DNA of 64,000 bases from Emydura subglobosa (GCA_007922225.1 ML679946.1:96106759-96170758); one strand, 5' to 3'. Shown: positions 31,600-43,600, counted from the stretch's first letter. Notes: generated by a model not told the origin, from the sequence alone. Translations and numbers: made by a program.

Positions 31600-32328
31600 C
31601 TGGGGACCAGCTGGCTAGGCAGCAGTTCTGCAGAAAAGGACCTGGGGCTTACAGTGGACAGGAAGCTGGATATGAGTCAACAGTGTGCCCTTGTTGTTGT
31701 TGTTAGCCCAAGAAGGCTAACAGCATATTGTGCTGCATTAGTAGGAGCATCGCCAGCAGATTGAGGGAAGTGATTATTCCCCTCTATTCGGCACTGCTCA
31801 GACCACATTTGAAGTATTGAGTCCAGTTTTGGGGCCCCCACTTCAGAAAGGATGTGGACAAATTGGAGAGAGTCCAGAGGAGGGCAATAAAAATGATTAG
31901 GGGGCTGGAGCACATGACTTATGAGAAGAGGCTGAGGAAACTGGACTTGTTGAGTCTTCAGAAGAGAAGAATGAGGGGGGATTTAATAGCAGTCTTCAAC
32001 TACCTGTATGGGGGCTCCAGGAAGGACGGAGCTAGGCTGTTCTCAGTGGTGGCAGATGACAGATCTAGGAGCAATGGTCTCAAGTTGCAGTAGAGGACGT
32101 CTAGGTTGGATATTAGGAAAAACGTTTTCACTAGGAGGGTGGTGAAGCACTGGAATGGGTTACCTAGGGAGGTGGTGGAATCTCCATCCTTAGAGGTTTT
32201 TATGGTGCAGCTTGACATAGCCCTGGCAGGGATGATTTAGTTGGGATTGGTCCTGCTTTGAGGGGGAGTTTTGACTAGATGACCTCCTGAGGTCCCTTCC
32301 AATCCTCATCTTCTTTGATTCTATGAAT
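31600..32328 (+). mobile_element. CR1 LINE inserted between the tRNA-like arms
   Basis: The plus strand encodes the end of the CR1 polymerase ([18 protein letters not shown], then RLFSVVADDRSRSNGL) and ends with the CR1 3' terminus (TGAGGTCCCTTCCAATCC, TTTGATTCTATGAATA). It starts at the segment after the reverse transcriptase core and carries a small (TTG)n expansion near 31690. The frame is broken by stops near 32090. Confidence 0.85.
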
Positions 32329-32390
32329 AACACTTTAAGTAAGCTGTTCCACTGTGTAAATTTGTGTTCAAATCCTTTCTCCCTCAACCT

Positions 32391-32492
32391 GAGGGGGGAA
32401 CTGAATGTGGGTCTCCCACATCCCAGGTGAGTGCTCTAACCACTGGGCTAAAAGATATGAGGTGGGCAGTGGTACCACCTCCTCCTCTGGCC
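32391..32492 (-). repeat. tRNA-like inverted arm, right
   Basis: On the minus strand it reads GGCCAGAGGAGGAGGTGG, then TTTTAGCCCAGTGGTTAGAG and CACATTCAGTTCCCCCCTC, the inverted counterpart of 31268-31365 with a few substitutions and one small indel. Confidence 0.65.
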
Positions 32493-32689
32493 ATTTTGTG
32501 GAGAGTTAGGTGCTTGCCTAGCTCATTCTCACAGAAATGGCTGAGGAACCTAATGCCAGAAGGTGGGTTTCCAGTCATGGATCGCAAGCAGAGAGAGACA
32601 CCTCCCTGCAGCCTGGGGCTAGGTGCCTGTCTTCATGAGGGGCAGGGCATAGCACATACTGCTGTCTTTGGCATCTCTCACTGGCTAAT

Positions 32690-34060
32690 GTCGTAACGGG
32701 TTAAAATCATTGTGTTGTGTGTGTGCCCCGAGTCCATGTTGAGAAAGGAACAAGTAACCAATTTATATGTCATAAATGAAGAAATTTATTGAAGGTTGTT
32801 AATTGTGCTTCAAGGTTTTGTAACCAATTATTTTTGTAGTTGTTTTTTGTTATTTTTGTAATAGAAGTTGTTAGTTTTGAGACAAGAAAGTATGAGTTAT
32901 GAGCCACATGGGGGAGAAAACTCAAAGGGAGCAAAGAACCCTGGCCTGACCGAAAAATGACTGATTAAACTTGAAATAAGGGGGACTTGTGAACCCAGCA
33001 GCTCCAGGCCCATATTTGAAAGTTTGTAGACTCTGCAACTTTTAATTGGCAAGTTACACCTGGTCAAGGATAAATTCCTGGCCTTGGGATTCCTCAAGGA
33101 GGGACCGACAAAGTGACGTAGAAAATGCCCATAATTGGTTTGGCGGACGTATAGGCTGGAATGGAGATAAAAGGGTTGTCAGATACAGCAAAAATTAGAG
33201 AGCCTTTGTCGTGAGGACCACCGAGTCTCCCCAAGGGGTACACCAGAATCGTGCCTGCAAGAGGGTCTGATCAGCCATCCTGCCTCTCTCCAGCCCGTTG
33301 TAATTGGGCTGATAACCCGTTGGGACTTGTCCTGCGGACGATAACCTGGGTGTGAATTCGATAGAGGTTCCACCTGGATGAAAATACCCTAGGTGCGAAT
33401 ACGATAGAGGTTCCATCTAGATGAAAATAACCTGGGTGTGAATATGATAGAGGTTCCACCTAGATGAAAAAAACCTGGGTGTGAATACGATAGAGGTTCC
33501 ACCTAGATGAAAATAACCTGGGTGTGAATACGATAGAGGTTCCACCTGGATAAAAAATAGAGCTCTAAATAAAAAGACCAGGTCATAAAATATTTGTTGT
33601 TTTGCTGCAGCTGAGTTCATCTCTGTATGTGGTGAGTAGTGAATGTGAATGTAAAATTAGCAATAATTCTACTTGTATTCCAGGAGTGATTGTGATTGTA
33701 ATTGTTGGAATATCTGTTTTTTGTACTTGCTTTGTAATTGTTAGTTGTTTTTTTTTAGTTTTATATGTGTTTTGAAAGTTTGTAAGAGAATAAGGGAACA
33801 AGATTTGTGGTAAAATAAATTGCTTAAGTTACTAGTTGTTATATTAGTAAGTTTTGTGTCTAGAATTTAATCATTGTATTCAATTTTTGTTGTTTGAATT
33901 ATATAAAAAATGAATCAGTAAAAGAAAGATTCAATTTAAGTAGTTGTAGCAAGTTAATAAATAAAGGCTATTAAATGGTTAAGAATCTGAGTAAGCCTGT
34001 CAAATTTTCTGGGAAGTTTGCTAAGTTTTCTAAGTAAACATTTCCAAGCCTTACATTCTG
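32690..34060 (+). mobile_element. LTR-like insertion of unknown class
   Basis: The segment interrupts the composite repeat (it separates CACTGGCTAATG from later TTAGGTG-bearing DNA). It starts near TGTCGTAACGGGTTAAAATC, contains a TATA-like GAGATAAAAGGG at about 33163-33174, a 43-bp tandem repeat (33343-33557) and AAATAAA at about 33567. That order suggests an LTR with a repeated segment downstream of the promoter. No protein domain or matching second LTR is found, and the 34060 limit is a guess from the change in composition. Confidence 0.4.
33343..33557 (+). repeat. 43-bp tandem repeat, five units
   Basis: Five head-to-tail copies of a 43-base unit beginning AACCTGGGTGTGAATACGAT and continuing AGAGGTTCCACCTAGATGAA. 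Units 3, 4 and 5 are nearly identical; unit 2 has the most changes (CCCTAGGTGCGAAT). The homogeneity points to recent expansion. It creates several overlapping minus-strand frames with repeating SYSHPGYFH-type peptides, which I regard as artefacts. Confidence 0.95.
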
Positions 34061-34640
34061 TCTTAAAAGGGGATATAGACCAGCAGCCTTAGTGTCTTAA
34101 AGCACCCTTCAAACTGCTCCCGTAATTTAGGAGGCCATCTGTCTCTGATAATCTTGATAACCTTATCAAAACACAGCACTTAGGCATGTCAGCTAATTCA
34201 GGCAGCTCTCCATCTACCCTGCTGGCTTTGTAAATCACTGTGAAAGGCGCCTCTCTCTCCCATCGGTTGTACAGGGAGTCAAGATACCTAACCGAGGTGC
34301 AGTGTGTTCCTGTGATTTTCTAGGTGCCTAAAACTTAGGTGTTGTGATGCTCATCATAACGATGTGAATTTAGGTCCAGGCTCTTAAGTTTCTGCTGTTA
34401 AAGTCTCCCCAAAGGGGCTGACCTAACTTCAGGAGACGGTTCAGGGCCATGAATCCCCTGTGGAGATAGGCACCTCTCTCCAGCCTAGAGTGGGGTGCCT
34501 AACTCCCTTTGCGGGAGCCTGGCATTTTTTATTGGCTAGTTTAAGCAGCAACCCTGCTGAACATGCTGGAGTCTATGAATTCCTTTCTTAGGTGCCTAAC
34601 TCAGGGTTGTTAATTCCACTGGATGACAGCGTGTCTAACT

Positions 34641-35929
34641 CCCCTTCATGCTACTAGTTCTGAGTGGTGTAAGAGAGGGCAAGAGTTGTAAAGCACCTTG
34701 AATATTAAAGGGTCCCATGCATGATTATTAAAGTATCCACAGCAGTGGAGTAGCCATTTTTTCCCAATGGAGTTGTGCTAAGTGGGGTATTTTACAGTAA
34801 CTTTAAATAACCCCAGAAACTGCTGTCAGTTCCTCCACTTTTTTGAATTAGCAGCATTATACTTCAACATATTTTTCTCCAAATACTCTACAGAACTTTC
34901 TTTATGCCTTTTGTTTTCTTTAATTAAAAACTATTTTTTCTGGATGCTTTGCTGCTGGCCTCAGATATCCCCTACCATGTATTTTACATTCCTTTTGTAC
35001 CTGCATATTTCTTATCTCAGGTTCATGCTTCCTTGTTCTTGACTCTGGGTCAAATAACTATGTAGCGTACATTCTCCGGATGTCCTTCAGTATTTTGCAT
35101 TCCTTTGAGTCCTCTGTGAGTCTTTTCTAAAGAAGAAATAACTTAGTGTCTCAAGCCATTCTGAATAATAATAAAATAAAAATCCTGGTGCCCTTCTGGT
35201 CGCCTTTGGTGTCTCTTCTCCATTTCCATGTGGAGAGAGTTGGAAACAGCACTTCAGATGTGACCAGTTCCCTTACACAATGCTAGGCATTTACTCTTAT
35301 GGTATTTACAGACCAGTATGGGGATTGTCCCAGGTGGCTGGAAAGATGATTCAGGCTGCTTTTGAGTTTACATGGAAAGGTGCAAGTTACTTGGTGACAG
35401 AAGAGCAAGTGAAAGGTCACAGCATACACACTCAATATACTCTAATCCAAATTCACCCGTTCCCAAACTTTTGGGAAGCTCGGATTCAGAAACCTCTTTA
35501 AATGGCCCAGCTGGAACCCAAAATTGGAACACATCTCCCTCAAACTCTGGCAGAATGTGGATCCAGATCTCAATCTGGTTCTAAACTCCATGACTCGGGC
35601 ACATCTGTTCTAAGAATATAACTCCTCACAACACCCAACTAGTAGATTAAGCACCTTATTATATTTACAATCTCTAGAGTAAAAGGTAGCTGTTAGCCTC
35701 CATTTGGAATACAGTGTGGTGTACTGAAGAACAACATCATGCAGTGAGTGCAGCAGAAAGCAAATAGCATTATATCAGAGCCCACAAGTTATCATGATAG
35801 CCACTCTCCTAGGAGGAGTGCCAATATATGTGTTGTGTTTACTGAGTGAGCATTTCTTGCCCTGAAGTGCATACAGTCAAAGAGAGACAAGACACATGGA
35901 AATAGTTTAGGTGGAGAAGCATGTGAGCA
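34641..35929. other. Mostly unassigned DNA with a probable CR1 relic
   Basis: 35180-35270 (CCCTTCTGGTCGCCTTTGG, ACTTCAGATGTGACCAG) resembles a minus-strand CR1 internal segment, with weaker similarity back to about 35050. The remainder has no recognised content. Confidence 0.35.
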
Positions 35930-36330
35930 GACTTTTAGGTGAGGGAGAACAATGTAGAGCGAATAATAGATTTTAAGAAGGGAGTTGGAGGATGATTTCC
36001 TGGATGGATGCTGGAAGGCAGCCTGAAATAAAGTATAATGACAAGAAGAGTGGGAGGAGATAGAGGAGACTGAGGAACTGAGGGAGGGGGGATATGTGAG
36101 ATGCGGGGGTAAGAGAGAAAACGAACACAGATGCAGCTGGGCATGAGAGCAGATAAGGCTTTGAAGGTGAAGACAAGAAGCTTGAATTTGATGTGGCAAA
36201 TACTAGAAGCCAGAGAAGGACTCCAAGACGGGCAAGAGACCAAGGGGACTTTAGCAGTGCAACCTGACTGAAGCATGGAAAGTAGAGAGGGTGGGAGTCT
36301 GGAGAAGAGGAGGGTGACTCTAACAACAAC
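35930..36330 (-). mobile_element. L2-like LINE C-terminal fragment
   Basis: The minus strand reads IKFKLLVFTFKALSALMPS then a Ser/Pro-rich stretch and HPSRKSSSNSLLK, the L2-type C-terminal pattern also seen at 4290-4600. Several frames are needed, so it is a relic. Confidence 0.6.
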
Positions 36331-36665
36331 AGAGGAAAAAGGGAAGGAATTTGGCAATGTTAACAAGAACTTGGCTAGGAGAAAATTAGGGGAATAAAGA
36401 GTCAAATATGAATATTTCTTCCAACCCTAACCCCTTCCTCCTCCACCTCCTTCTCTGTCCTTTTCTCTGATCTGCTCCTCACATCTCCTCCTTCACCTCG
36501 GCTGTAGTTGGAGAGATCTGAAGGAGCAAGACCGGCAGTAGGGTTGGATTTTAGTGGGTAAGGCCTAATTGCTTTTCTTTGCTTTCCTCAGACGTGCAAA
36601 CAAAGTATAATTTACAGTCACTACTCAGTCACCATACTTCATGCAGGGCAATTCCATTTGCCATG
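36331..36665. other. No recognised feature
   Basis: A pyrimidine-rich tract (CCTTCCTCCTCCACCTCC, about 36431-36450) followed by unassigned DNA up to the LTR. Confidence 0.4.
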
Positions 36666-36969
36666 TGTAAGGGGACTGTTACTCCGTATTGAAACTTGGT
36701 GGGTCTTTTTGGTTGGCCATCTCTCAGCACCTAAGGATGGGGAAAGGAAGAGGTGATGAGAAATCATGACCTTGAGATGGGTGGGAAGAGGCCAATGCTC
36801 CAGGTCAGCCTGATTGGCAGGGCGGGCAGGCCAATGAGGGAGCCAGGAGGCTGGGGGGCGGGTCCTGTCCTGTCCTGAGTATGAGCTGGAGCTGCCTGCC
36901 TGGGCAGAGAGCTGCGCCGAGCTAGGGACAAAGCAGCCAGTGGCTGGGAGGCCAGAGAAGAAGCCCAGG

Positions 36970-37003
36970 GAGCTGAGCTGAGCTGAGCTGACCCGACCCG
37001 ACC
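36970..37003 (+). repeat. Pentanucleotide microrepeat
   Basis: Four units of GAGCT followed directly by nearly three units of ACCCG, inside the LTR upstream of the polyadenylation signal. Confidence 0.85.
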
Positions 37004-37476
37004 CACAGCAGCAGAACCAGAGAAGCAGCCCAGGCATCCAAGCAGAGCCACGCTGAGCCACACGGAAGCAGAGTGGAGCTGGAAGCTGGGGCCGTCTGGG
37101 TGCGGTGAGCAGCTAGGGAGAGCAAAGGGGACCCTGGCCGGGCTGAGCGCAGAGAGACATCACCAGCCAAGAGGCTGTGCAGGCCAGACTTGGAGGGGGA
37201 TCGTGACCCCGACAGGGGGGGGCCGATGCAGGGGAGAAAGGCTCTGCCACCTAGAGCCTGGGGGTGTGTGGCTATTGCCAAAGCAAGTGTCTGACCCTCT
37301 GCATCCCTGCAGCCAGGGCCTGGGCAGGAAGCCTGGGACGTGTGAGAAACAGACTGTGAACATCCCTCACCCCCCAAGATGCTGTGTGTGCTGTCTCCGT
37401 GCTCAGAGGGCAGCCTTAGGTGTTTTCCTATAACCTCTCTCATCTCTTCTTTGTTTTTTTAAATTGATTGCTGTTT

Positions 37477-37482
37477 AATAAA
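37477..37482 (+). terminator. Polyadenylation signal of the LTR
   Basis: AATAAA in GTTTAATAAATTGTATTTGC, placed late in the LTR as expected for the R region. Confidence 0.6.
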
Positions 37483-37741
37483 TTGTATTTGCTTTGAACT
37501 GTATGCAATGATCAGTGGGTCAGGGAAGCGTCCATTGTGGAGAGAGTACCCCGGAGTGGGGACCCAGGAATCCTGGGTCCAACCTTGTCGGGGTTACAAA
37601 GGACTCCACCACACAGGAGAGTGGAAGAGGAGCCTTCAAGGTCAGGCAGGCCTCTGGGTAAAGGGAGCGGGGGCAAAGACTCAGATCCTTTTGCTAGTCA
37701 ATTCCACCGGGGCAGTGTATGATCCAGGAAAGTTCCCCACA

Positions 37742-38360
37742 ATAGTGGGACCATTCTCTCGCTTACATATGCACTAAACATGTCACGTGCATTACTATTG
37801 GCCAGTAATCGTACCATAGAACACGTTAGCCTTTAAAAGCCAGTCATTTGTTATGATAAAACATGGTCCTTTGGCTTTGTTTTGACTTTCCCAATGTTAG
37901 TGAGGCAGTCAAATTACTTCTTGATATAAGAAGCACTGTGAACTGCACTTATGTCAATTTGAAAGCGAGATGAATATTAAGAATATACGTGTGTGACATT
38001 ATATCCTGCTTTAATAATGATCAAATTACTGGCTGTAATTCTGAAAAAGATGGCCATTTTCTCCAAGTGCATCTCTGGCTCTATTCCCGCTCAGCTCTTT
38101 GGCTCTCAACCAATTTAAATTAATTTTAGGTGTTGCTTGCTCTGTCTCTTATCACTGTGTGATTGTTCACATTGGCAGATGCTTTTTTCTGAAATGCAGT
38201 CCCAGCTATCCTGCATTATGTTAAATGAAGGCACATCTGTGCTACCACCCGCCCCACACACACTGCTTGAGTCCATCTTGGGCAATGAAAATATTCCAGT
38301 CCGAAATCAAAACAATAACAGAAAATGGAACCCCCCCTGCTTGCCAGTTGTCATATAAAC
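37742..38360. other. Unique AT-rich DNA, candidate conserved non-coding region
   Basis: No repeat similarity is seen. Words such as ATTACTATTGGCCAGTAAT and TGATCAAATTACTGGC resemble the texture of conserved enhancers, but this is only a compositional impression. Confidence 0.3.
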
Positions 38361-38850
38361 ACACACAAAGGGAGCCTTAGCGGCATGTCCTCCCCTGCAG
38401 AGTTAGCCCAGGTGATCAGAACCGAGGTCTGGGCACCTGGGCTAGGCTCGCCTGGGTGTGAACAGCAACACTGCAGAGCCTGACCTGAGTTATGGCACCT
38501 CCACTGGTGCTGCGCTCGCCAAGGAATGTACTACTAGGGCTTTTGGGCATAGCCCAGGGTTCTTTGAGCTGCAGTAAAGCGAACCACTCTGTGAATCTTT
38601 CCCAGTGACTTGTGGGAAAACTTGTCCACCCTTCTGGGCATGCGAGGAGAATAGTGGGAAGGCAATGGACGACTACCAGCTTTCGAGTGACTTAGCCTGC
38701 ACCCTAACTGCAGACTGCAAAAGGGGGCTGGTTACCAGCCTGAGTCAAAATGGAACCCATCCTCTAACCATAGCCCTATCTGGGCCAGCTAGTCCAGATT
38801 TAAAGCACCACTTTCCTCAGGTGTGAGGCTTGAGTATGTGAACAGGAGGG
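38361..38850. repeat. Unclassified GC-richer repeat-like block
   Basis: It contrasts with its AT-rich flanks and has internal inverted words (GCCCAGGTGATCAGAACC against GGTCTGGGCACCTGGGC). The texture is that of a non-autonomous DNA transposon, but the ends could not be paired and no coding remains are visible. Confidence 0.3.
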
Positions 38851-40444
38851 ATTTGTTCGAAACATCCCGGTAAGAGCCTGAGCAAAGTCTACAATGAAGA
38901 CGTACACCTAGAAAATGCACCACTGCAGCAGCAGGTAGAATTCAGGACACAGCTGATGAACGACAAGTTTTCTACTGCTAAACATAGTCCTGATTTTGCA
39001 AACTTCTACGTGGGTGCAATTTGCAATATCAGGGTCCAGACTTCTAACAGGAGAGCTGCACAAGTTGTCCCAAATATTTCTAATAAACTGTGCAAACAAA
39101 GCTTCATTTCTATTTTGTTTGCATACTGTGTGTATGTATCAGTCACATCAATGCTGTTGATTATATCTCAGAACAGCGTGAACTTGTGGGAGATAATCAC
39201 AAGTTAAACTAGTGCTGTCAGATGGAACTGACTAAGTCCAATATTCCTCTCACAGCCTTCAGCAAAAGAGTGTGTGTATAATAGTCATGCGGTGTTTAGT
39301 CATGATGAATAGGAAAGCGCTTCCTTAAATGGTTTATCAAGGGTGATATATTTCATTTAAAGGAGATTTAAGGTATTACTTACTGCATACTCAACTTACT
39401 TGATACTGTTACAGTCCAGTAACCTTTCCACCTCCAAAAACTAAATGTAATTCAGTTAAAAAGAGCACTGACTCTTTAAATAACACACACACAAATGCGA
39501 AAGATTGTAATATATAACAGAGAGGAGGGGTCTTAACAAGGATCTGTCCCATGTAGAACCCTGAGAATTGCCCTTCCCCCCTCCATTTCCCACTCTTTAA
39601 ACCTGGTTGTCTCTATGTCTGAAATCAGGGATACCATATCCTCAGCAATGGATTTCAGGGTCTCCTTTCAGAGCCTAGTGATTCTATCCCTTATGGTGCA
39701 TTTCTGCTCTGCAAAAACAGTGGCACAGGGTTTCATATTTATTCTCTTTTTTGCTGATTACCTGTGCTTATGCTACAAGTGCAGGATATTTTTTCTGAAT
39801 GCCAGTACTTCCCTCTTTTCCTGCCCCTAAATACAGAATATCTGGATAATTAAAATACAACACCCTGACGACTAAACTCTACATCATTTTCTCACCTAAT
39901 GCAGATGAGTTTGGACATGGTAACATTCTGGGATGTAGGCCAGCCTTAAGGATGTTGTGTTGCTAGATTCTGTGCAGCCCTTTGAAAATACAGATGAACA
40001 GGGGACAGAATTTCTCTTCTCCTTATTTCCTCCTTTGAAAAACAAACAACCACCTGGCTTTCTCTAGTCTTTCAATCAGTATTTGTGCCTCTTAGAAAAT
40101 ACACTTGCAGTGATTTGTACCAGCTGTACCCCATTAAGGGGACATGGGCTGATTAGAACTGTTTTTTAAATTGACATTTCCACATGCCTTGTTGGCAATC
40201 AGCTGTTACCTTTAAGTGATCATGATTATAAACAAAAAATGGTTACAAACTTATGGGAATTTGCTAGCTCATTTGCACTAATTAAAAGCATTGTTTAGTA
40301 TAGGCTTAACAACTGGCATACACCTAAAGGGCCATTTCCCATTTTGATGCTGCAGTTTTTTCTTTAAGTTGTGCATGGGAGACACCTAAATCTTTGTTCC
40401 TTTAAATCAATTTTTATTGCCATTATGAAACTATTTTTGGTGCT
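38851..40444. other. No recognised feature
   Basis: AT-rich DNA without recognised repeats or genes. Confidence 0.4.
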
Positions 40445-40640
40445 GTGATGGGGTGTATAAACCCCACACTGGAGCAGCCACCCTGGGATGAATGGGTGGA
40501 ATAGTTAGTGCCTCAGCTGTGAGTAAGTGGCTGATTAGCTACAGCTGGGATAAATGGCTGCCACTCGGACTAAGTGATGGGAGTGTTAGAGAGGTGTGGG
40601 ATTAGCTCAAGGAGGTTACTTCAGAGTATCTTGGTAAGGT
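40445..40640 (+). mobile_element. LTR 5' fragment
   Basis: CTGTGATGGGGTGTATAAAC followed by GGGATGAATGGGTGGAATAG looks like the first 200 bases of an LTR whose start (TGTGATGGGG) resembles the LTR at 57835-58270. It lacks a recognisable 3' end. Confidence 0.4.
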
Positions 40641-43600
40641 ACCACCCACTCAAACTATGGCATGGAAACATTTTAGGCTGAAACTTTTCAAACTTTGTTC
40701 AATTTATTATGCTGTAGTTTAAGGGCCTGATCAATGGAAAGATTTATTGACTTCAGTGGCTTTGGGTCAGGTCCTAAGTGGAATTCAGTTGCCTAAAAGT
40801 GCTGAAGTGCGCGCAAAAAAAAAAAAAAAAAAGCCTGCACACTATAGAGATAAAAGTAGGGGGAAGAAGTGTCTCTGAAGCTCTCTTATATAAATATGAA
40901 CTAAACCCTTAAAAAGCTAAAGGGCTCAAATGAGGAGAGACATTCCATATAGCTCCACTCTAAAGGGAAGGCATCACATGGTCTGAAAGGGTCTGTTTTT
41001 AGATTGGGTTTAAGTTTTTGGATAATGTGAAGTCACAGCAGTTGATTACATACATTATATTCCACTGGGGATGACTCAAAATTTGCTCAAAGAATGTGGG
41101 TTGTTGAAATGATTGTCACTATTACACTGTGGTAGGCAAAGCAGGAGAAACGGCTGCCAAGGGAAAATGCTAAAACAGGACTGTTGGACTTCTTTACAAA
41201 ACGAACCATACCTGAAGAGAGAACTGTCTTGTGGATATCTTTCCTCCCAGTCACGGTCACATAACATCTTTGGGGCAAGTGATTACATGGAAAAGAAATG
41301 CTGGAAAGTATTTAATATACACTTCTCATTGAAATGAAGTTAGGTAGCTGGAGGGGGGAAGAGCCAGTAGCATGGCCCCAATACAATCCTTAAACACAAA
41401 CTTGAAATTAAGCACATGATTAAGTCCGATGGGTGCTCGCATGCTATAGCGATCACTGTAGTGCAAGAACCAGTGTAGAATAGACTGCCATGGAGCTTAA
41501 ATGCTTTGCTGAACTGAGACCTGTGTGACCATCTCTCTTCCAAAGACAGCCAGGAAGAGACCCATAGATTGCACTGGGGGGTCTTGGCCCATGATTAGGA
41601 CTCCTTCGTGTTACAGTAATACAAATAATGATACTGGGAATCCATGGACCACAGTTTGGAAACCTCTTACTAGTCTTCTGGCAATTGAGGCAGTACTTGG
41701 ATTTAATTTACTATTAGCAACTTTGCACATAACATCATCGTGTACGTTGCTATCTTAAATCGATACTAGATAATATTGCTTCTTATATCATACTACCAAT
41801 CAGCTCTTAAAGCTTGTTGTCCATCTTCAGAGGCACTCTGGATTTACACACCTGTGACTGAATCCAGAATATGGCCCTAGTATTTTTTTTATTTCCGGAC
41901 CGGGATATCTGCAAAATTCTGCTGCCCAAGTTGTCTCATTGAAACAAAGTCAGGTCACAATGACTGTACTCATGTACACAATGTGGTGTACTCAAAGTTT
42001 GCCAAGGATCAGGAGTGAAGAATTGGGGTGACAGCTACACACCAGTTCAGATTGCGGAGGTGGAGGGGGGGAAGTCACAAGGGCTTTCAGTGAAAGACAG
42101 CATTCCTTGCCCCTGTGTTATTGAGTAGTATGATCTGATCATTTCAACGAAGAGGACTGGATCCTTTATAGCCTTTGTTAATTACTTTCTGAAAACCTTC
42201 TACTATGCTATATGACTGCATTGAACCAATGAGGAAAAAGCATTGTTGTGGTTCCTTAAATGCTCACCAACAGCCAGATACCACAGTGATGGGTGCAATA
42301 CAAAGACCTGCTTAGAATAAAATAGCTATTGTGGGGTGGATTCCATGCTGTCTCTCCTTGGATTCACAGTCAGATAGCATAATCCCACTGAAGGAGAGGA
42401 GCATGTGGCTATAAATCAAAGGTGTGGCCCCTTAATAACTCCCCTAAACTATTCTAATTTATGGCCACCGCCCCCATGACTGCCTAAAGGCTACTGTACA
42501 ATCCAGAATGGCCCTAGCACTCAGCATTATGAGACCATCTCATCTCACTCCTGGCACACTCTGTGCTGGAGGCTGCGAGGAAAGGGCTGTGTAAGACCAT
42601 ATACGCTGCTCCTACAAGTCTGTTAGATGGGGGAACTGTTTGGCTGTCATGGCCCCTTGACAGCCCTGTACAACGAGTTAGAGACAACACATTGTATTAC
42701 ACCTCCTTTGAGCCACCTGGGAAGCACAAAAGACCCGGAAAGCTGCAAGATTTGCTGCTCCTGAGAGTACACCTGGAGTGGGTGAGTTCCCTCTCAGCCG
42801 GCACAGTTAGCCGCTGTGCCAGCACCACCTACTTAGCCTCAGCAAAGGGGTCATTGGGTAGAGCACACTGCATTCTCCTTATACTCATTATAGGGACGAA
42901 AGGCAGCTACTTAAGTGACAAGTTAATAGCCCCCCAGGATACTGTAGGCTACCTCAGTGCTCAGGGCAGTGAAGATCCACCCTGAAAATCAGGGAGATGT
43001 AGCAGGCTGCCCAATAGCTCCCTGCCCCCCCCTCATCCTCATCTTATTTGCTGCATGTAGGAAAAAGATGAAATGCTTCAGTGCAGCCTTGCAGGCCAGA
43101 AATGTTCCTGCTGGCATAGAGGCTACCACTGAGTGATTACAGCACGGACATTGTTAACCGCTGATGGAAAAAGGGAGAGCTAAACGAAGAGCTCCCCTCG
43201 TGGCAAGTAGCAAGAGGTCTATACACCCCCTGTAGCTCCCACAGTGACGATGCCTCTTTTTACGGGCTCTGGGTGTTCACATCAGATGCAGGAAGTTGAA
43301 GAATTAAACAGGTTGTGGGCCAAGTTATCTTCTCCGAGTGTAAGCTCAGCCCAGCAAAGAGGAGAGGGTGGTCAGGAGCTAGTTACAGCTTCCTGACTGC
43401 CTGCATCCCGGCCCCTGTGAAGACTGGTGCGGCCGAGAGGCTGCAGAAACCTGCACCCTCTGGCTGTGGTCCCCAACTGAGCATGAATAAAGCATCGTGT
43501 GGAGCATAGGAGCCAGCTCCACTAGCTCTGTGTCTGTTGTGGACTCCACCAGCTCCAGAAATCCTCAGCTCGGGAGAAGTGACCCATCTCTGCTCCCTTC

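Larger units (their letters stand above)
30840..34640. mobile_element. Composite repeat with inverted tRNA-like arms and TTAGGTGCCTAA motifs
   Basis: Variants of TTAGGTGCCTAA, itself a palindrome, recur at roughly 30860, 30878, 31196, 32506, 32620, 34320, 34335, 34493 and 34590. Inverted arms with a tRNA-like head lie at 31268-31365 and 32391-32492. The composite is split by a CR1 (31600-32328) and by a long insertion (32690-34060). Its class is unknown: it may be a foldback DNA element, or inverted SINE copies embedded in a short-palindrome repeat family. The outer limits are approximate. Confidence 0.45.
36666..37741 (+). mobile_element. Long retroviral-type LTR
   Basis: Starts TGTAAGGGGACTG and ends AAGTTCCCCACA, with partly inverted termini. 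The interior is GC-rich with a (GAGCT)n/(ACCCG)n run at 36970-37003 and an AATAAA at 37477-37482 followed about 20 bases later by a GT-rich region, which sets the R/U5 boundary. At about 1.08 kb it is long for an LTR. No viral coding region is attached, so it is a solo LTR or the neighbour was deleted. The large minus-strand frames (up to 173 codons) are composition artefacts. Confidence 0.6.

Noticed and set aside
33343..33557. CRISPR array
   Set aside because: The 43-base units are contiguous with no unique spacers, and the surroundings are vertebrate transposon DNA.
33195..33620. Minus-strand frames with repeating peptide units
   Set aside because: They arise from the 43-bp tandem repeat, whose unit length is not a multiple of three; different frames share the same peptide only because they read successive units.
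35792..36405. Three overlapping minus-strand frames of 118-156 codons
   Set aside because: The only recognisable similarity is the short L2-type pattern scattered over several frames; as single proteins they are Ser/Pro/Leu-rich artefacts.
36639..37443. Overlapping minus-strand frames of 99-173 codons
   Set aside because: They lie in a GC-rich LTR with pentanucleotide repeats and consist of Ser, Ala, Leu and Pro low-complexity sequence. No domain is recognised and the LTR reads on the other strand.
42563..42985. 140-codon plus-strand frame in otherwise unique DNA
   Set aside because: No domain, signal peptide or neighbouring splice-site pattern that would support an exon.
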